Shown piece by piece: positions 26,001 through 34,779 of a stretch of 64,000 nucleotides of DNA; position 1 is the stretch's first letter, and the number at the start of each line of letters is the position of its first letter. The notes beneath the pieces were generated by a model. The model was not told the origin of the DNA. It saw only the letters and a list, made by a program, of their open reading frames with translations, and did no database searches. Made by a program: the position numbers and the translations under genes. The stretch comes from Pantoea cypripedii (GTDB lineage Bacteria; Pseudomonadota; Gammaproteobacteria; Enterobacterales; Enterobacteriaceae): contig NZ_CP024770.1 in assembly GCF_011395035.1 (NCBI RefSeq), positions 690,376 through 754,375 of the forward strand, in the 5' to 3' direction.

Positions 26001-28378
26001 GCCTCTACCAAAGCGTGCTTTTCCGCCGGACTTAACCCCTTTATTTCATCCACCTGCTCAGCCAGCACCAGTGCAAGATATATCGCCAATCTCTGCTCTG
26101 GGCCGTAAACCTCAGGATCCCGCTGGGTGACCTCCCGAAGTTCTGCTACCGCTGTCCGCATCGCCCCCTCAGCCTGTAGCAGAGCCTCTGAGGCAGGCAA
26201 CCCCACTTCGGTTTTTGTTAACCGGTTCTGCGAAAACACCAGGGTCTCTGCGCTTCCTGCCGCCTTACGGGCTTCATTCACGGCCTCTTTAAATCCGTCC
26301 CGACACTTTTGAATATCTGTAAGGAATTCCCTGAGAATATTCACTTTTTTTCGCTGCTGACTTATGTCTTCAGGTCGCGCAGGGAGTTTGCGGGGGTCAT
26401 CTTTTTCCATAGCGTTCAGTTGAGCTTTCGCCAGGGTGAATTCATTCTCACTGGTCTTCTGCAGCGTGTGCAGTGTATTTTTGGTTTCCTGCCAGCGGTG
26501 TTCAACGAACGAAAAGGCTTCTTTCATCTCAGTCCGGGCTAATGAAATGGCTTCAACACTTTTAGTGCGCATGTCACTCACATTGCTCAGGGAATCAGCG
26601 CCTTTTTTATGCACCCGCATATCAGCCACTTTATCGGCAGCGTTGGCATTCCCTGCCAGTGCCTTGCTCTTGAGCGCAAACCAGTACAGTGACGTAAGCA
26701 GCGGGTCACTTTTTACCTCAAGCAGGTCCGTCAGTTTTTTCCTCTCTGCTCCGGGCGAACCCATCTTTTCAGTAACCCCCACCACCTTATGTACCGCTTT
26801 AGCACCCGCACCACGAAGCGCCACCGACATCTCTTTCAGCTGCGTCAGTGTATCTGTCTTGATATCAACAGACTGCCCGCTCCGGCTATTCTCGCGTACC
26901 AGGCTGAATGCCAGTCCGGTATCTCTGAGCGGCTGTTTAAGCTCCTGCGACTTGATACTTTTATGTGCATGTATGAGTTTATCCACCGCCTCATTAAACA
27001 CGTCACGCTGCGTTTTCGGCCCATCAGTAGTGTTGCCGGCACTCATAAGCGTTCTGTACATAGCAACCGCCGCAGTAGCGGCCTCTTTGAGCTCCTGCGC
27101 GCCGGCTATGGTTGGAGTTTTCCCTGATGCCAGTGCCTTCAGGTGGGGCGCCAGGAATGCGCAAAATGTCTGCAACTGGCTGACAGCATCCCTGACCTTC
27201 CCTTTCGGTAGGGTATCGACAGCCTGTGACAGCGTTTGCGTGGCCTCCCTGATATAAATCCTCTCCCGGTGAACTCCTTTTTCAAGATTTTGCTCATGTG
27301 CTTTCAGGTTGTTCAGGACATCGGTCACCGGATCTTTTTTGCTGCCGGGGATGGATACTTTCAGAAGTGCAGCTTTTACCCTGCCGGATTTATCCGGATA
27401 AGTACTTTCAATAGATTCATTTCTTCTCTTCTTCACGATCTTAAGCGCATCTTTTATTTTATGCCGGGCGTTGCTCAGTTTCTCCGGCAGTCCAAGAACA
27501 TCACTCCCCGTGGCTGCTGCCCTGACGCTCTTCAGTATGTCAACCGCACCTTCCAATGCCGCAGACAGGTCTATCAGCGCCTCGCAGGCGTCAAGGCGTA
27601 CCTGTTTTTCTTCCGCTGACAGACGTTCTGCGGTTTCAGGCTTGTTAACAGCTTCCATACTGTCCTTCATCACCTTAACGGCCGCCGCCAGCAAACTGCG
27701 ATCTTCCTGGTTGGCCAGCTTTGTTTTCTGTGCGTCATCCAGACTTTCCACTGCGGCTTTCAGTTCCGATCCCAAATCATCAAGGTGCTCTCGGTTTCGT
27801 CCCCCCTCCCGGATAAATTCATTCGCAGTGGCAACGACGCTTTCACGGGTCTCCTCATCCAGCAGCACACGGAGAGTCTGAACATCAACAGCCGCTTCCT
27901 CTTCCGCTTCCGCTATGGCTGGCTGCGTTCCTGTGCGTTCATCCGTTCTGGCCAGGTTTTCCTTCAAATCCTGCAGGAACACTTCTGTGGAGTTGAGAAG
28001 GTCTTCGGCCTCTTTCGTGGATCCTGCTCCTCCAGAAATGTCCTGAAATTTTTCGGCGGGAAAACTCTCCCACAGTGCCTTCCAGTTTTTGCAGGCATGG
28101 GGGGCGTCCAGCTCGCCATTATCTGTTATGAATCCCTCCTCCGAGAGGTACTCCCTGAGAGCGGGAGAAGATTTCTGGTAATCATTCAGTAACCGGAGAG
28201 CTTTTTCATCAGGTTCAGGCATGTGTTGCATTACATTGCATCCCACTGATAAAACGTGAACACAGGCTATGTCCTCATGGGTGCCTGGGCTGTGTTTCCG
28301 GACGCTATCTGCCGGAGCGATGGGATCTACGAATGAGGATGGGGCGGTGTCGTTCTGCAACTTCATTGTGGTGTGCAC
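23039..28378 (-). CDS. Large effector/toxin-like protein with HEVTH motif
   Basis: 1779 residues starting at GTG (28378) with AAGGA 9 bp upstream. There is no cleavable signal; the first 40 residues are polar and rich in Ser, Thr and Pro, as in type III effectors. Residues about 100-800 are highly charged and helical. Two Gly/Ala-rich amphipathic segments lie near 860-1010. A zinc protease-type HEVTH motif stands at 1160-1164 in LLRHEVTHLWGKGERE. The last third has features like those of large dermonecrotic-type toxins (FFHKGYIFSTTPGFEPVSY, then LLKASIEDDPQKQGGHIRD). The DNA changes from G+C-rich to A+T-rich near 24810, just past HEVTH. I cannot name the family. No chaperone, immunity or secretion gene is adjacent. 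Confidence 0.65.
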   Translation of the reverse strand: MHTTMKLQNDTAPSSFVDPIAPADSVRKHSPGTHEDIACVHVLSVGCNVMQHMPEPDEKALRLLNDYQKSSPALREYLSEEGFITDNGELDAPHACKNWKALWESFPAEKFQDISGGAGSTKEAEDLLNSTEVFLQDLKENLARTDERTGTQPAIAEAEEEAAVDVQTLRVLLDEETRESVVATANEFIREGGRNREHLDDLGSELKAAVESLDDAQKTKLANQEDRSLLAAAVKVMKDSMEAVNKPETAERLSAEEKQVRLDACEALIDLSAALEGAVDILKSVRAAATGSDVLGLPEKLSNARHKIKDALKIVKKRRNESIESTYPDKSGRVKAALLKVSIPGSKKDPVTDVLNNLKAHEQNLEKGVHRERIYIREATQTLSQAVDTLPKGKVRDAVSQLQTFCAFLAPHLKALASGKTPTIAGAQELKEAATAAVAMYRTLMSAGNTTDGPKTQRDVFNEAVDKLIHAHKSIKSQELKQPLRDTGLAFSLVRENSRSGQSVDIKTDTLTQLKEMSVALRGAGAKAVHKVVGVTEKMGSPGAERKKLTDLLEVKSDPLLTSLYWFALKSKALAGNANAADKVADMRVHKKGADSLSNVSDMRTKSVEAISLARTEMKEAFSFVEHRWQETKNTLHTLQKTSENEFTLAKAQLNAMEKDDPRKLPARPEDISQQRKKVNILREFLTDIQKCRDGFKEAVNEARKAAGSAETLVFSQNRLTKTEVGLPASEALLQAEGAMRTAVAELREVTQRDPEVYGPEQRLAIYLALVLAEQVDEIKGLSPAEKHALVEAQAEKLAGEIDSPGFDRKAFVALITEYYRQKCDGTLKLPRAYREVLAEPGLKWANLMKEKGAARLGSSLIRLTLRKLISQSVNILVPGGVMGNVWGAIRGIVSAGLVLQAGYERVDSLEKTRMPRRGLPSHTISDAKLDTVKFAGALTADAAMPSLLRDTKNGLAMVRDIRNNGFAHTMVQAGNHFVANNLISAGFTLAAAAGREGVGAAAEFITNTMESASLRNQVFPYQGQGDRVEQAVGEMADIARRGRAGPGSMRKDEVAMIDRALDDALKDLAQEKARLNGTLTKAESDFIKARGLTQKDLIAACDAQSERLRSYQTGGENANQLVILGKSKPGQSEFDACVREGDSRIFIREGAADKDLLRHEVTHLWGKGERETRNITATLMGLRTGDHSMAGKFNINLDANDENNTDGLHFAFGGDSLFSSGKTANISSRPDTVNDHLGEISRETRLTRNFQNNLLEQSLDRNVQIDVKKPLSEFTNDVLKEAYSSNGMSNPDSRIKNDRIKVDVDNSWDLFGLFKSQFLKKKIEEGFTPAEVANGTARKFIEENNTLLRKIAGTGYKITWPADYPDSLKHQLNDGFLVSYMEDRYEAALDSHTNEIRDNLKQNAKASIELYNITHQNSSPVGMVTEADLNDVTQVVFCGKVVPNLFFHKGYIFSTTPGFEPVSYSKLQREENISQELRAAINEGLSKRDNISLRNVGNYRTIQNEAPPFDKEFAIKPGVRGKIDYILTPTLIRNKKSDFDFATWSSLESNVTYGANALQLFLSAYPVWGPAMKITPAVNYGISLLNSVPSLLKASIEDDPQKQGGHIRDALISWVVNMGAGSLAKANMDKLSEHATNAAQEFIRNPQNKTEILASFFKQTASVLTNSGRKGWNSAAEFWNSLTPGGKMFFGRLTGNSAKIVYDKLDKLFTNAEPTVISPTVDSVEDKIAKLPKRGIGSYGEMKDRLNLTFPQYMVKWGGGLHYGNPVPPDIADYIRTH

Positions 28379-28485
28379 GGGAGGTTTTCCTTGTCAATTG
28401 AGGCTAAATTGACCGGGATTCTATGCTGCCACTAAAGTAGGCTCTTTGGAGTTAAGCCGATTTTTTATGTTTTTTAGCATTGCCG

Positions 28486-28680
28486 TTACCCAAGCGGTGC
28501 CAGGTCGAGGCTGCTACGAAAATCGCTGCCCTGATAATCCGTATCCAGCAACCTGCGTCGTCGCAGTTCCGGTAGCAGGCCAGCCTGATAACGTTGTTCA
28601 ATAGCATCCGCCAGAGTTGAGGAATTGAACATATCGATATCGAAAGCCAGCGATGAGGTTCCGCAACGCTGGCGTTCCAC
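28486..28680 (-). pseudogene. 3' remnant of a luciferase-like monooxygenase gene
   Basis: The last 40 or so codons match the end of the intact monooxygenase gene at 62691-63983 (TLADAIEQRYQAG, then LLPELRRRRLLDTDYQGSDF). The copy lacks exactly 66 bp (22 codons) relative to the intact gene, and the lost segment is bordered by the 4-bp repeat GCCA. Homology stops at 28618. It sits directly behind the PHP gene and ahead of the effector gene. No active enzyme is possible. Confidence 0.85.
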
Positions 28681-28681
28681 C

Positions 28682-31045
28682 TTAACGAGTCAAAAACAGT
28701 GCGGATGTCCAAATCCTTGACTGATCTTTTTGTCGTGCCGAAATGAACAGGGCATGTTCTTTTTTCTCTGCCAGCGGCAAATCGCCTAAAGCAATCTCCC
28801 CTGTGACATCGCGCGGCAACGGTTGTTCGGTGATCGCTTCAATCTCAACCTGCAATTCAGTACCGGGTAATGAATAGGTTTTCTTCGCTACCTGCAGCAG
28901 TTCAGCACCCGTGAGTTCGACGCTGAATTCCGGCGCCCAGGCATGTGGATGGGGAGTACGGATGTCCCCGACCTTTACGTAGCCAGCGATATTGAGCTGA
29001 AGTTTTAAAGCGGCATTTTCCAGCCCACCCGTTACCACCGTAAGGGTATCGCTGTCACCATTGGTATCGGTGCGCAGCCCTATTTGTGTATGACTGTGAC
29101 GCCAGACTGTCTGCTCCGGGTGATCAGCCCCCGTCAGTTCAAAATGATTGATGGGGGTACCGGAAACCTCAATATGACCATGCCAGTATGCGCCACGATA
29201 GCGATCTTTAATGCGTGCACCGCTCAACCGCACCCGAAACTGACGGATTGAACGCCCCAGCTCAGCGTGGAGATCGCGTTCCCAGACTTTTTTCTCGCCG
29301 TCGTAAAGCGTAATGACTTCCCAGCCTGTGTCACCCAGCAGACGGTAGTTCAGCACCTTTTCTGCGTGGAACGGCGCAACATCCCCCATCACCGCCTCCC
29401 CATAACGCAGCTCACCATAACTGCGCTCGCCGGTGGTGGCGAAGGTATGACGCGCCCTGAGCGCCGTCGCCACCCCCTTTCGATCAAAATGTTCGGCCAG
29501 GACACCGGTCAGCCCGCCCCGTGAACCAAATACCGCCGTGGCCGGCACCCCTCCGCCACAACGTCCCTGATGTTCATCACTGTTCGCCGTCGCCCCCAGA
29601 CGATAGCCGCGCTCCAGGGCTTCGGCATAAACCCAGTGAAACTGCCCCCATGCCGAACCGACCTCAATCAGACGCTCCAGTTCGGGATGATGCCAGTCAA
29701 GGTTGCAACGCCGTCCACCGACATGCGGTATCAGCAGATGTTTATGCGGTTCTCTGGCATACGCGGCATAAAGTTCATCAAGCGGCCATGTCCCCGGTTT
29801 GATTGTGCCAGCGGTAAACTCATTCCATTCGAAGGAACGAACCAGCCGCCCTTCGCGATCAAACGGAAACTGTGGATCGTCATCTTCAAGAAAAACAACA
29901 TTATGGTCGCCACCGGCGCAGGTATTGCCGCACCATTCCGTGCCGGAATAGCAGACAAATTGCTCAGGCTGATTTAGTTCATTGATCAGTTTCACGGCAT
30001 TTTTCCAGCGCGCTTCCGTGATGTTGAAATCATTTGCGGTATAACCCAGGACATCGAGACCCGCGACATCACGGCCATAGCTCAGGTTATACAAAGTATC
30101 GTTAGTGCCTACAGTGTCATCCGAATGCACATGCAGATCAGCATATAAGGGGCGAAGCCCGGTATGGGTTTTCTCAGCATTGATCCATATTTGCCCCTGT
30201 AACAGGGGCAGTGCATCGACAGTGGCCGTCAGGTGCCATTCACCGTTGCGAAGCAGCAGCTCCTGGAGACGGGTAATTGCCCAACCTTGTTGTGCAAGGG
30301 TGAAACGTTGTTTCAGCACATCACCATCCTGATGGGTTAACGTCAGCCAGCCCGTCAGCGGTAAATTGATACAGGTATTACCCCAGGCATCATCCAGTCG
30401 AACAATGGCCGAAAATGCGGTTTCAGGCGTTATCAGCCTTGGTGCGATTACCGCCAGACTCACCGGCGCACCCGGCTCGATATCCAGCAAAATATCTCCC
30501 GGCACTTCAGCAAATTTGGAGCTTCCCAGTGGGTCGACGAACATGCGGAAGGCAAAATCTTTTTCCACAAAACTTTGCACACGGGTGCCACCGCCGCCGT
30601 AACGGCGATCGCCGAGACGAATGATGATTTGATCGCCGGGATTAAGATAACCGTCGACAATATCGATCAGAATGGCTTTCTGAAACGGACGTTCGTGTCC
30701 TTTTTGATCGAAACGCACCTTGAGGTGCTGCACCGTGGCCGGGCTTTGTCCCGGCACCAGCGGCCCGGCCTGATATTCAGCACTAACGAAATCCGCAGCG
30801 GTGGGTTCACTGGTCTGAAAGAGCGCCCAGTCTGAATAGAATTTAAACGCAAGTTTTAGCCATGCTCCATCTGCCAGACCACTGGCGCCAACGGTGTATG
30901 TCAGGACAATCTCTTCCCAGGCCCCGGCGGTCACCGTCCGGTGCGAACATTGTACGCTGCCAAGAAATGGCCGCGCTTTATTCAGCTCATACAACCCCTG
31001 CGGTGCCACATAAAGTCCGGCATCGCGAATATCAAACTGGCTCAC
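28682..31045 (-). CDS. PHP-domain/DUF3604-like metal-dependent hydrolase
   Basis: 787 residues without a signal peptide. The N-terminal third is beta-rich. Near residue 300 the PHP-type metal motif ADLHVHSDDTVG begins, followed by GLDVLGYTANDFN, IPHVGGRRCNLDWHHPELE and TANSDEHQGRCGGG, which supply further His and Asp ligands. The C-terminal part is again beta-rich. The layout fits DUF3604-type proteins. It follows the importer permease by 18 bp and is the last gene of a four-gene operon with a taurine/sulfonate-type ABC importer. It likely hydrolyses the imported compound or a product; phosphoesters are typical PHP substrates. Confidence 0.7.
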   Translation of the reverse strand: MSQFDIRDAGLYVAPQGLYELNKARPFLGSVQCSHRTVTAGAWEEIVLTYTVGASGLADGAWLKLAFKFYSDWALFQTSEPTAADFVSAEYQAGPLVPGQSPATVQHLKVRFDQKGHERPFQKAILIDIVDGYLNPGDQIIIRLGDRRYGGGGTRVQSFVEKDFAFRMFVDPLGSSKFAEVPGDILLDIEPGAPVSLAVIAPRLITPETAFSAIVRLDDAWGNTCINLPLTGWLTLTHQDGDVLKQRFTLAQQGWAITRLQELLLRNGEWHLTATVDALPLLQGQIWINAEKTHTGLRPLYADLHVHSDDTVGTNDTLYNLSYGRDVAGLDVLGYTANDFNITEARWKNAVKLINELNQPEQFVCYSGTEWCGNTCAGGDHNVVFLEDDDPQFPFDREGRLVRSFEWNEFTAGTIKPGTWPLDELYAAYAREPHKHLLIPHVGGRRCNLDWHHPELERLIEVGSAWGQFHWVYAEALERGYRLGATANSDEHQGRCGGGVPATAVFGSRGGLTGVLAEHFDRKGVATALRARHTFATTGERSYGELRYGEAVMGDVAPFHAEKVLNYRLLGDTGWEVITLYDGEKKVWERDLHAELGRSIRQFRVRLSGARIKDRYRGAYWHGHIEVSGTPINHFELTGADHPEQTVWRHSHTQIGLRTDTNGDSDTLTVVTGGLENAALKLQLNIAGYVKVGDIRTPHPHAWAPEFSVELTGAELLQVAKKTYSLPGTELQVEIEAITEQPLPRDVTGEIALGDLPLAEKKEHALFISARQKDQSRIWTSALFLTR

Positions 31046-31063
31046 ATTTCACCTCTCAATAAT

Positions 31064-31810
31064 TTAATGGGCACGCCAGCGCTGATAGCGCTGTTCAATA
31101 CGGCGGAAGACCAGATTTTCCATTAACCAGGCAATCAAACCGATCAGGCAGATACCGAGCAAAACCTGGCTGCTGTTACCTGTCTGGCCCCCCATGGCAA
31201 CCATCCAGCCAATACCCTGTGATGCACCCAGCATCTCGGCGGCGACCAACGCACGCCAGGCCTGGCTGAAACCAATACGCAGCGCTGCGGTGATAAAAGG
31301 CAATGAACTGGGCAGATAGACATGCAGCAACAGCTGACGACGACTCGCACCCAGCGTGCGTGCAGCACGTACCTCCCCTCCCCGAATACCCCGGATCCCC
31401 TCCTGAATGGTGATACACATGGGAAACAGGGCGGCAATAATGATCACCACCACAATGGAGGTAAAACCCAGACCAAAAATCAGCAACATCAGCGGTGCCC
31501 AGGCGATGGGCGGGATCGCCATGAACAGGCTATTCAGCGGCGTAATAAAGTCGCGAAACCGGTCGGATAAACCGGCGCTGACACCGAGCAGCAGCGCCAG
31601 GACGACAGCAATGCTGAAGCCGACAAATTCTTCCAGCAGACTTGCCCCCAGCTGTACCCAGATGGAGCCATCACTGAACCAAAGCTGCGCCTCATGCCAG
31701 ACATCCCAGGGCTGAGGCAACACGTAAGAGGGATAGCGACTGGCCACCGCGATCCACAACAGCAGCAGCACCGGTAACGAGGCCCAGCCCCAGTTTGGTT
31801 TTATTCTCAT
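31064..31810 (-). CDS. ABC permease, taurine/sulfonate/nitrate type
   Basis: About 248 residues; ATG at 31810 or GTG at 31813, close behind the binding-protein gene. It has six hydrophobic segments and the EAA loop as GGEVRAARTLGASRRQLLLHVYLP region, as in SsuC/TauC. It forms the inner-membrane channel for the importer encoded with the genes at 31816 and 32822. Confidence 0.85.
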   Translation of the reverse strand: MRIKPNWGWASLPVLLLLWIAVASRYPSYVLPQPWDVWHEAQLWFSDGSIWVQLGASLLEEFVGFSIAVVLALLLGVSAGLSDRFRDFITPLNSLFMAIPPIAWAPLMLLIFGLGFTSIVVVIIIAALFPMCITIQEGIRGIRGGEVRAARTLGASRRQLLLHVYLPSSLPFITAALRIGFSQAWRALVAAEMLGASQGIGWMVAMGGQTGNSSQVLLGICLIGLIAWLMENLVFRRIEQRYQRWRAH

Positions 31811-31815
31811 CACGA

Positions 31816-32820
31816 CTACAGACCTGCTTTGTGAAGCCAGTCAGGATTCACCACATCATTCAGTCTGGGTGCCTGCTGCATATAACCCAGGCTGAGCGAA
31901 TCCTTCATCAGTCGCTGAATAAAGGCGCTATCCTGACCTGTCAGGGAAACCGACCAGTGAATGCGTTTACGCGCCTCCTGCACCACCGCTTCAGGCGCTA
32001 TGGTCTTCCCGTCAGCGGTTTTGATAGCCTGAAGTTTGAAGGCAGCGGCAATGATCTTATTCGCCTCATCAGGATGCTGGTTGATGAAGGTGACGGCTTT
32101 CTGGTGCGCACGTAACAGCTTCAGGACGTCATCGGGACGATTTTTCAGTGTCTCAGGTAACGCCATAATGACGTACCAGGGATAATCCGGTTGCACCTGG
32201 TTCACATCCAGCAGAATTCGGGCCTCACCACGCAGCACGGCTTCACTGATAAAAGGCTCCCAGGTGAATGCCGCATCCACCACATTCTGCTGCAACGCCG
32301 CTGCCATATTGCCCGCTGGCATACTGAGCACCTCAACATCTTTATCCGCCGTCAGTTTCGCCTGCTGTGACAGCACCAGCCCGCGCAATAGCACATCCAT
32401 GCCACTGCCTTTTTTCACACCCGCGATACGTTTGCCTTTGAGATCGGCAAGGCTGGCAATCGCGCTATTTTTATCCACCAGCAGTGCCGCCTGGCCGCTG
32501 TTCACTTTGGCGATAATCTGCCCCTGCAAACCACGGGAGTACCATTGAAACACCGGTGGCGCACCAATATAGGCCGCATCCAGCTCATGCGCGGCTAATG
32601 CCTGAGTGATAACCGGGCCATCGCCAAAAGATTTCAGCTCGACATTGAGACCTTCCTGCTGATAAAAACCTTCCTTCTCGGCAACAATTGCCGGTGCGTT
32701 AGCCAGTGCATAGACCCAGCCAATGCGCAGCGGTGGATTATCCGCCGCCAGTGTGGATGCAGAAAAAAGGATGGCCGCGACCAGCACGGCAAAGCGTGAT
32801 TTACCCATAATGGTGTCCAT
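31816..32820 (-). CDS. ABC substrate-binding protein, SsuA/TauA type
   Basis: 334 residues with a signal peptide ending near LAA-DN. The mature part begins PLRIGWVYALANAPAIVAEK, followed by GLNVELKSFGDGPVITQALA and DAAYIGAPPVF, the pattern of aliphatic sulfonate, taurine and nitrate-binding proteins. It is a periplasmic receptor. A start at the fifth codon (32808) is equally possible. It sits between the ATPase and permease genes. Confidence 0.85.
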   Translation of the reverse strand: MDTIMGKSRFAVLVAAILFSASTLAADNPPLRIGWVYALANAPAIVAEKEGFYQQEGLNVELKSFGDGPVITQALAAHELDAAYIGAPPVFQWYSRGLQGQIIAKVNSGQAALLVDKNSAIASLADLKGKRIAGVKKGSGMDVLLRGLVLSQQAKLTADKDVEVLSMPAGNMAAALQQNVVDAAFTWEPFISEAVLRGEARILLDVNQVQPDYPWYVIMALPETLKNRPDDVLKLLRAHQKAVTFINQHPDEANKIIAAAFKLQAIKTADGKTIAPEAVVQEARKRIHWSVSLTGQDSAFIQRLMKDSLSLGYMQQAPRLNDVVNPDWLHKAGL

Positions 32821-32821
32821 T

Positions 32822-33616
32822 TTAATGTTGTGATTTTTGCGGGGATTGCTGCATCACGTAACTGATGCGCTTGAGTAATTCTGTGCGTAAAGCAATAAAT
32901 TCCGGCAACTGGCGTGTCTCAAGATTGCTGCGCGGACGGGGTAAATCGATGCTGAGTTCACTGTGAATGCCACCCGGTGCAAGGTTGAGCACAATGACGC
33001 GATCGGCCAGGAACACTGCCTCTTCAATATCGTGGGTAATGAACACCGTGGTCTGTCCCAGCGCGGTCCACAGACGCAAGGTTTCTTCGTTCATATCGCT
33101 GCGGGTGATGGCGTCCAGTGCCGCAAACGGCTCATCCATCAACAGCACTTTCGGTTCCATTGCCAGCGCGCGAGCCAGCGACACGCGCTGTTGCATCCCC
33201 CCGGACATCTGATGAGGTAACAGATTGGCAGCATGTGCCAGACCTACGCGAGCGAGGTATTGGTGTGCCAGCGCGAGCTGCGCCGCTTTGCTGATCTGAT
33301 TGCGCATGCGCAGGCCAAAACGGACATTCTCTACCGCGCTTAGCCAGCCGAATAAATGTGGTTGCTGGAAGACGTATCCCAGTACATCGTCCTCAGGTGC
33401 AAGACTTTTGCCACCGACCTGTACGCTGCCCAGGTCAGGTTGAGTAAAGCCCGCCAGCAGATTCAGGAGGGTACTTTTTCCACAACCTGATGGCCCCAGT
33501 AATACGACGAACTCGCCTTCGTCCGCATGAAAACTAAAGTCCCTGAAAACCGCGGCTCCGCCAGGATAACCAAAGGTGAGGGAATCAATGGACAACATGG
33601 CAACCTGTGTATTCAT
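32822..33616 (-). CDS. ABC ATPase, SsuB/TauB type
   Basis: About 264 residues. Walker A is GPSGCGKSTLLN, the Q-loop is VFQQPHLFGW, the signature is MSGGMQQRVSLARALA, and Walker B is KVLLMDEPFAALD. These match the SsuB/TauB group. The ATG at 33616 is used here; ATG at 33598 (MLSIDSLTFGYPGG) is also good. It is the first gene of the leftward operon, divergent from the GntR regulator. Confidence 0.88.
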   Translation of the reverse strand: MNTQVAMLSIDSLTFGYPGGAAVFRDFSFHADEGEFVVLLGPSGCGKSTLLNLLAGFTQPDLGSVQVGGKSLAPEDDVLGYVFQQPHLFGWLSAVENVRFGLRMRNQISKAAQLALAHQYLARVGLAHAANLLPHQMSGGMQQRVSLARALAMEPKVLLMDEPFAALDAITRSDMNEETLRLWTALGQTTVFITHDIEEAVFLADRVIVLNLAPGGIHSELSIDLPRPRSNLETRQLPEFIALRTELLKRISYVMQQSPQKSQH

Positions 33617-33656
33617 CAAAACGACTCTGTGAGAGAATGTATTGGGATGTGGTTAT

Positions 33657-33707
33657 AATACGTATTAATACAAGTTGATCTAAGATCGCTTCTGGCTAAA
33701 TTAGATC
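33657..33707. promoter_or_regulatory. Candidate GntR operator region
   Basis: Two overlapping palindromes, AATACGTATT (33657-33666) and GTATTAATAC (33662-33671), then GATCTAA (33677-33683) paired with TTAGATC (33701-33707). They lie between the divergent sulfonate-type importer and the GntR gene and probably include its autoregulatory site. Confidence 0.5.
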
Positions 33708-33737
33708 CAAATGGAATACCAGCAGGCGGAGGATGCA

Positions 33738-34454
33738 ATGGCATTGGTTCGTGAAAACCTGACGTCACTTTACCGACAGATAGCCGATACCTTACAGCAG
33801 GAGATTACGGCGGGTTGCTATCAGCCCAGCGGCAAACTCCCGTCAGAATCAGCGCTGGAACAGCGTTTTGCGGTGAGCCGCGTGACGGTGCGGCTGGCCT
33901 TAAAACACCTGACGGAACAGGGTGTCGTGGAGCGTAAGCAAGGGAAAGGGACTTATGTCTCCGGGAAAAAAGTGGCACATGGGATTAATGTGATGCGCAG
34001 TTTCCATGAATCGCTTAAACAGCAGGGCCTGGATGCCACGATGCGTTTGCTAAATAAAGAACGCTATCCAACGCCAGCCACGCTGCAACCTTTGTTTGAG
34101 GTACAGGATACGCTGACCTTTATTGCGCGATTACATCTGGTGGACAATGAGCCGATTGCGGTGGGTCACAGCCATTTCTCGGTGTTTAATCAGCAACTGA
34201 GTTGGGAGGAAATTGAACAGCAGCCGACATGGGCCTTGCTGGAAAAAAGTGCCGGGCTGGCTATCACGCGTGCCGACATCCGTATCCGCCTGCATTACGC
34301 CGATAAAACCCTCGCTGAAATACTTCATGTCGCAAAAGGTGCCCCTTTGTTCTGCATGGAAAGAACCTCCTGGTTTGAAGATCAGCGTTGTGCTGAACAT
34401 TCAGTATTTTTCATTCGACCAGAACGGTATGAATTTACCTGGAATAACGGCTGA
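33738..34454 (+). CDS. GntR-family regulator (HutC/UTRA type)
   Basis: 238 residues from the ATG at 33738, which has GGAGG 5 bp upstream; an ATG at 33711 has no site. The winged helix domain shows GKLPSESALEQRFAVSRVTV and EQGVVERKQGKGTYV. The C-terminal UTRA ligand domain includes LTFIARLHLVDNEPIAVGHS and CMERTSWFEDQRCAEHS. It should be a repressor relieved by a small ligand, here probably the imported compound of the divergent operon or of the dipeptide-type operon downstream. Confidence 0.88.
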   Translation: MALVRENLTSLYRQIADTLQQEITAGCYQPSGKLPSESALEQRFAVSRVTVRLALKHLTEQGVVERKQGKGTYVSGKKVAHGINVMRSFHESLKQQGLDATMRLLNKERYPTPATLQPLFEVQDTLTFIARLHLVDNEPIAVGHSHFSVFNQQLSWEEIEQQPTWALLEKSAGLAITRADIRIRLHYADKTLAEILHVAKGAPLFCMERTSWFEDQRCAEHSVFFIRPERYEFTWNNG

Positions 34455-34779
34455 AGTTTATCAGCAGCATAATTTGCACCATTCATTCCCCAGAGAGAGC
34501 TGGGGAAAAGATCTGACGCTCTTTTATTCCATTGCTTATTTAATGCTCACCTGAATTCAGCTGGCATTATTTCTCGCCTTGTTCGCGCTACAGAATATCC
34601 ACTCTTTGATGTAAGTCACAATGTTACTAAACAACAAATTCACCCATGTTTAGCCACAAATATACTAAGGATTTTTGGTTATTTATTATAGCGTTTGGTT
34701 GTTAGACACCTGATTAGGGGAAGATTAATTTTCAGTTTTTGTAAATGAACATTGCAATTATATTGATGAGGGATCTCTT
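34455..34779. other. Intergenic region upstream of the dipeptide-type operon
   Basis: 325 bp, strongly A+T-rich, no gene. A hairpin, CCCCAG/CTGGGG, lies at 34488-34505, 34 bp after the GntR stop, with no T-run. The rest should hold the promoter for the operon beginning at 34780; I see no certain hexamers. Confidence 0.5.

Noticed and set aside
26436..27257. Rightward open frame of 273 codons
   Set aside because: It is antisense to the effector gene, has a Ser/Leu/Cys-rich shadow composition, and no ribosome site or family pattern.
28379..28480. hrp-box promoter for the effector gene
   Set aside because: I looked for GGAACC followed by CCAC at the proper distance and did not find it, so type III control is not supported by the promoter.
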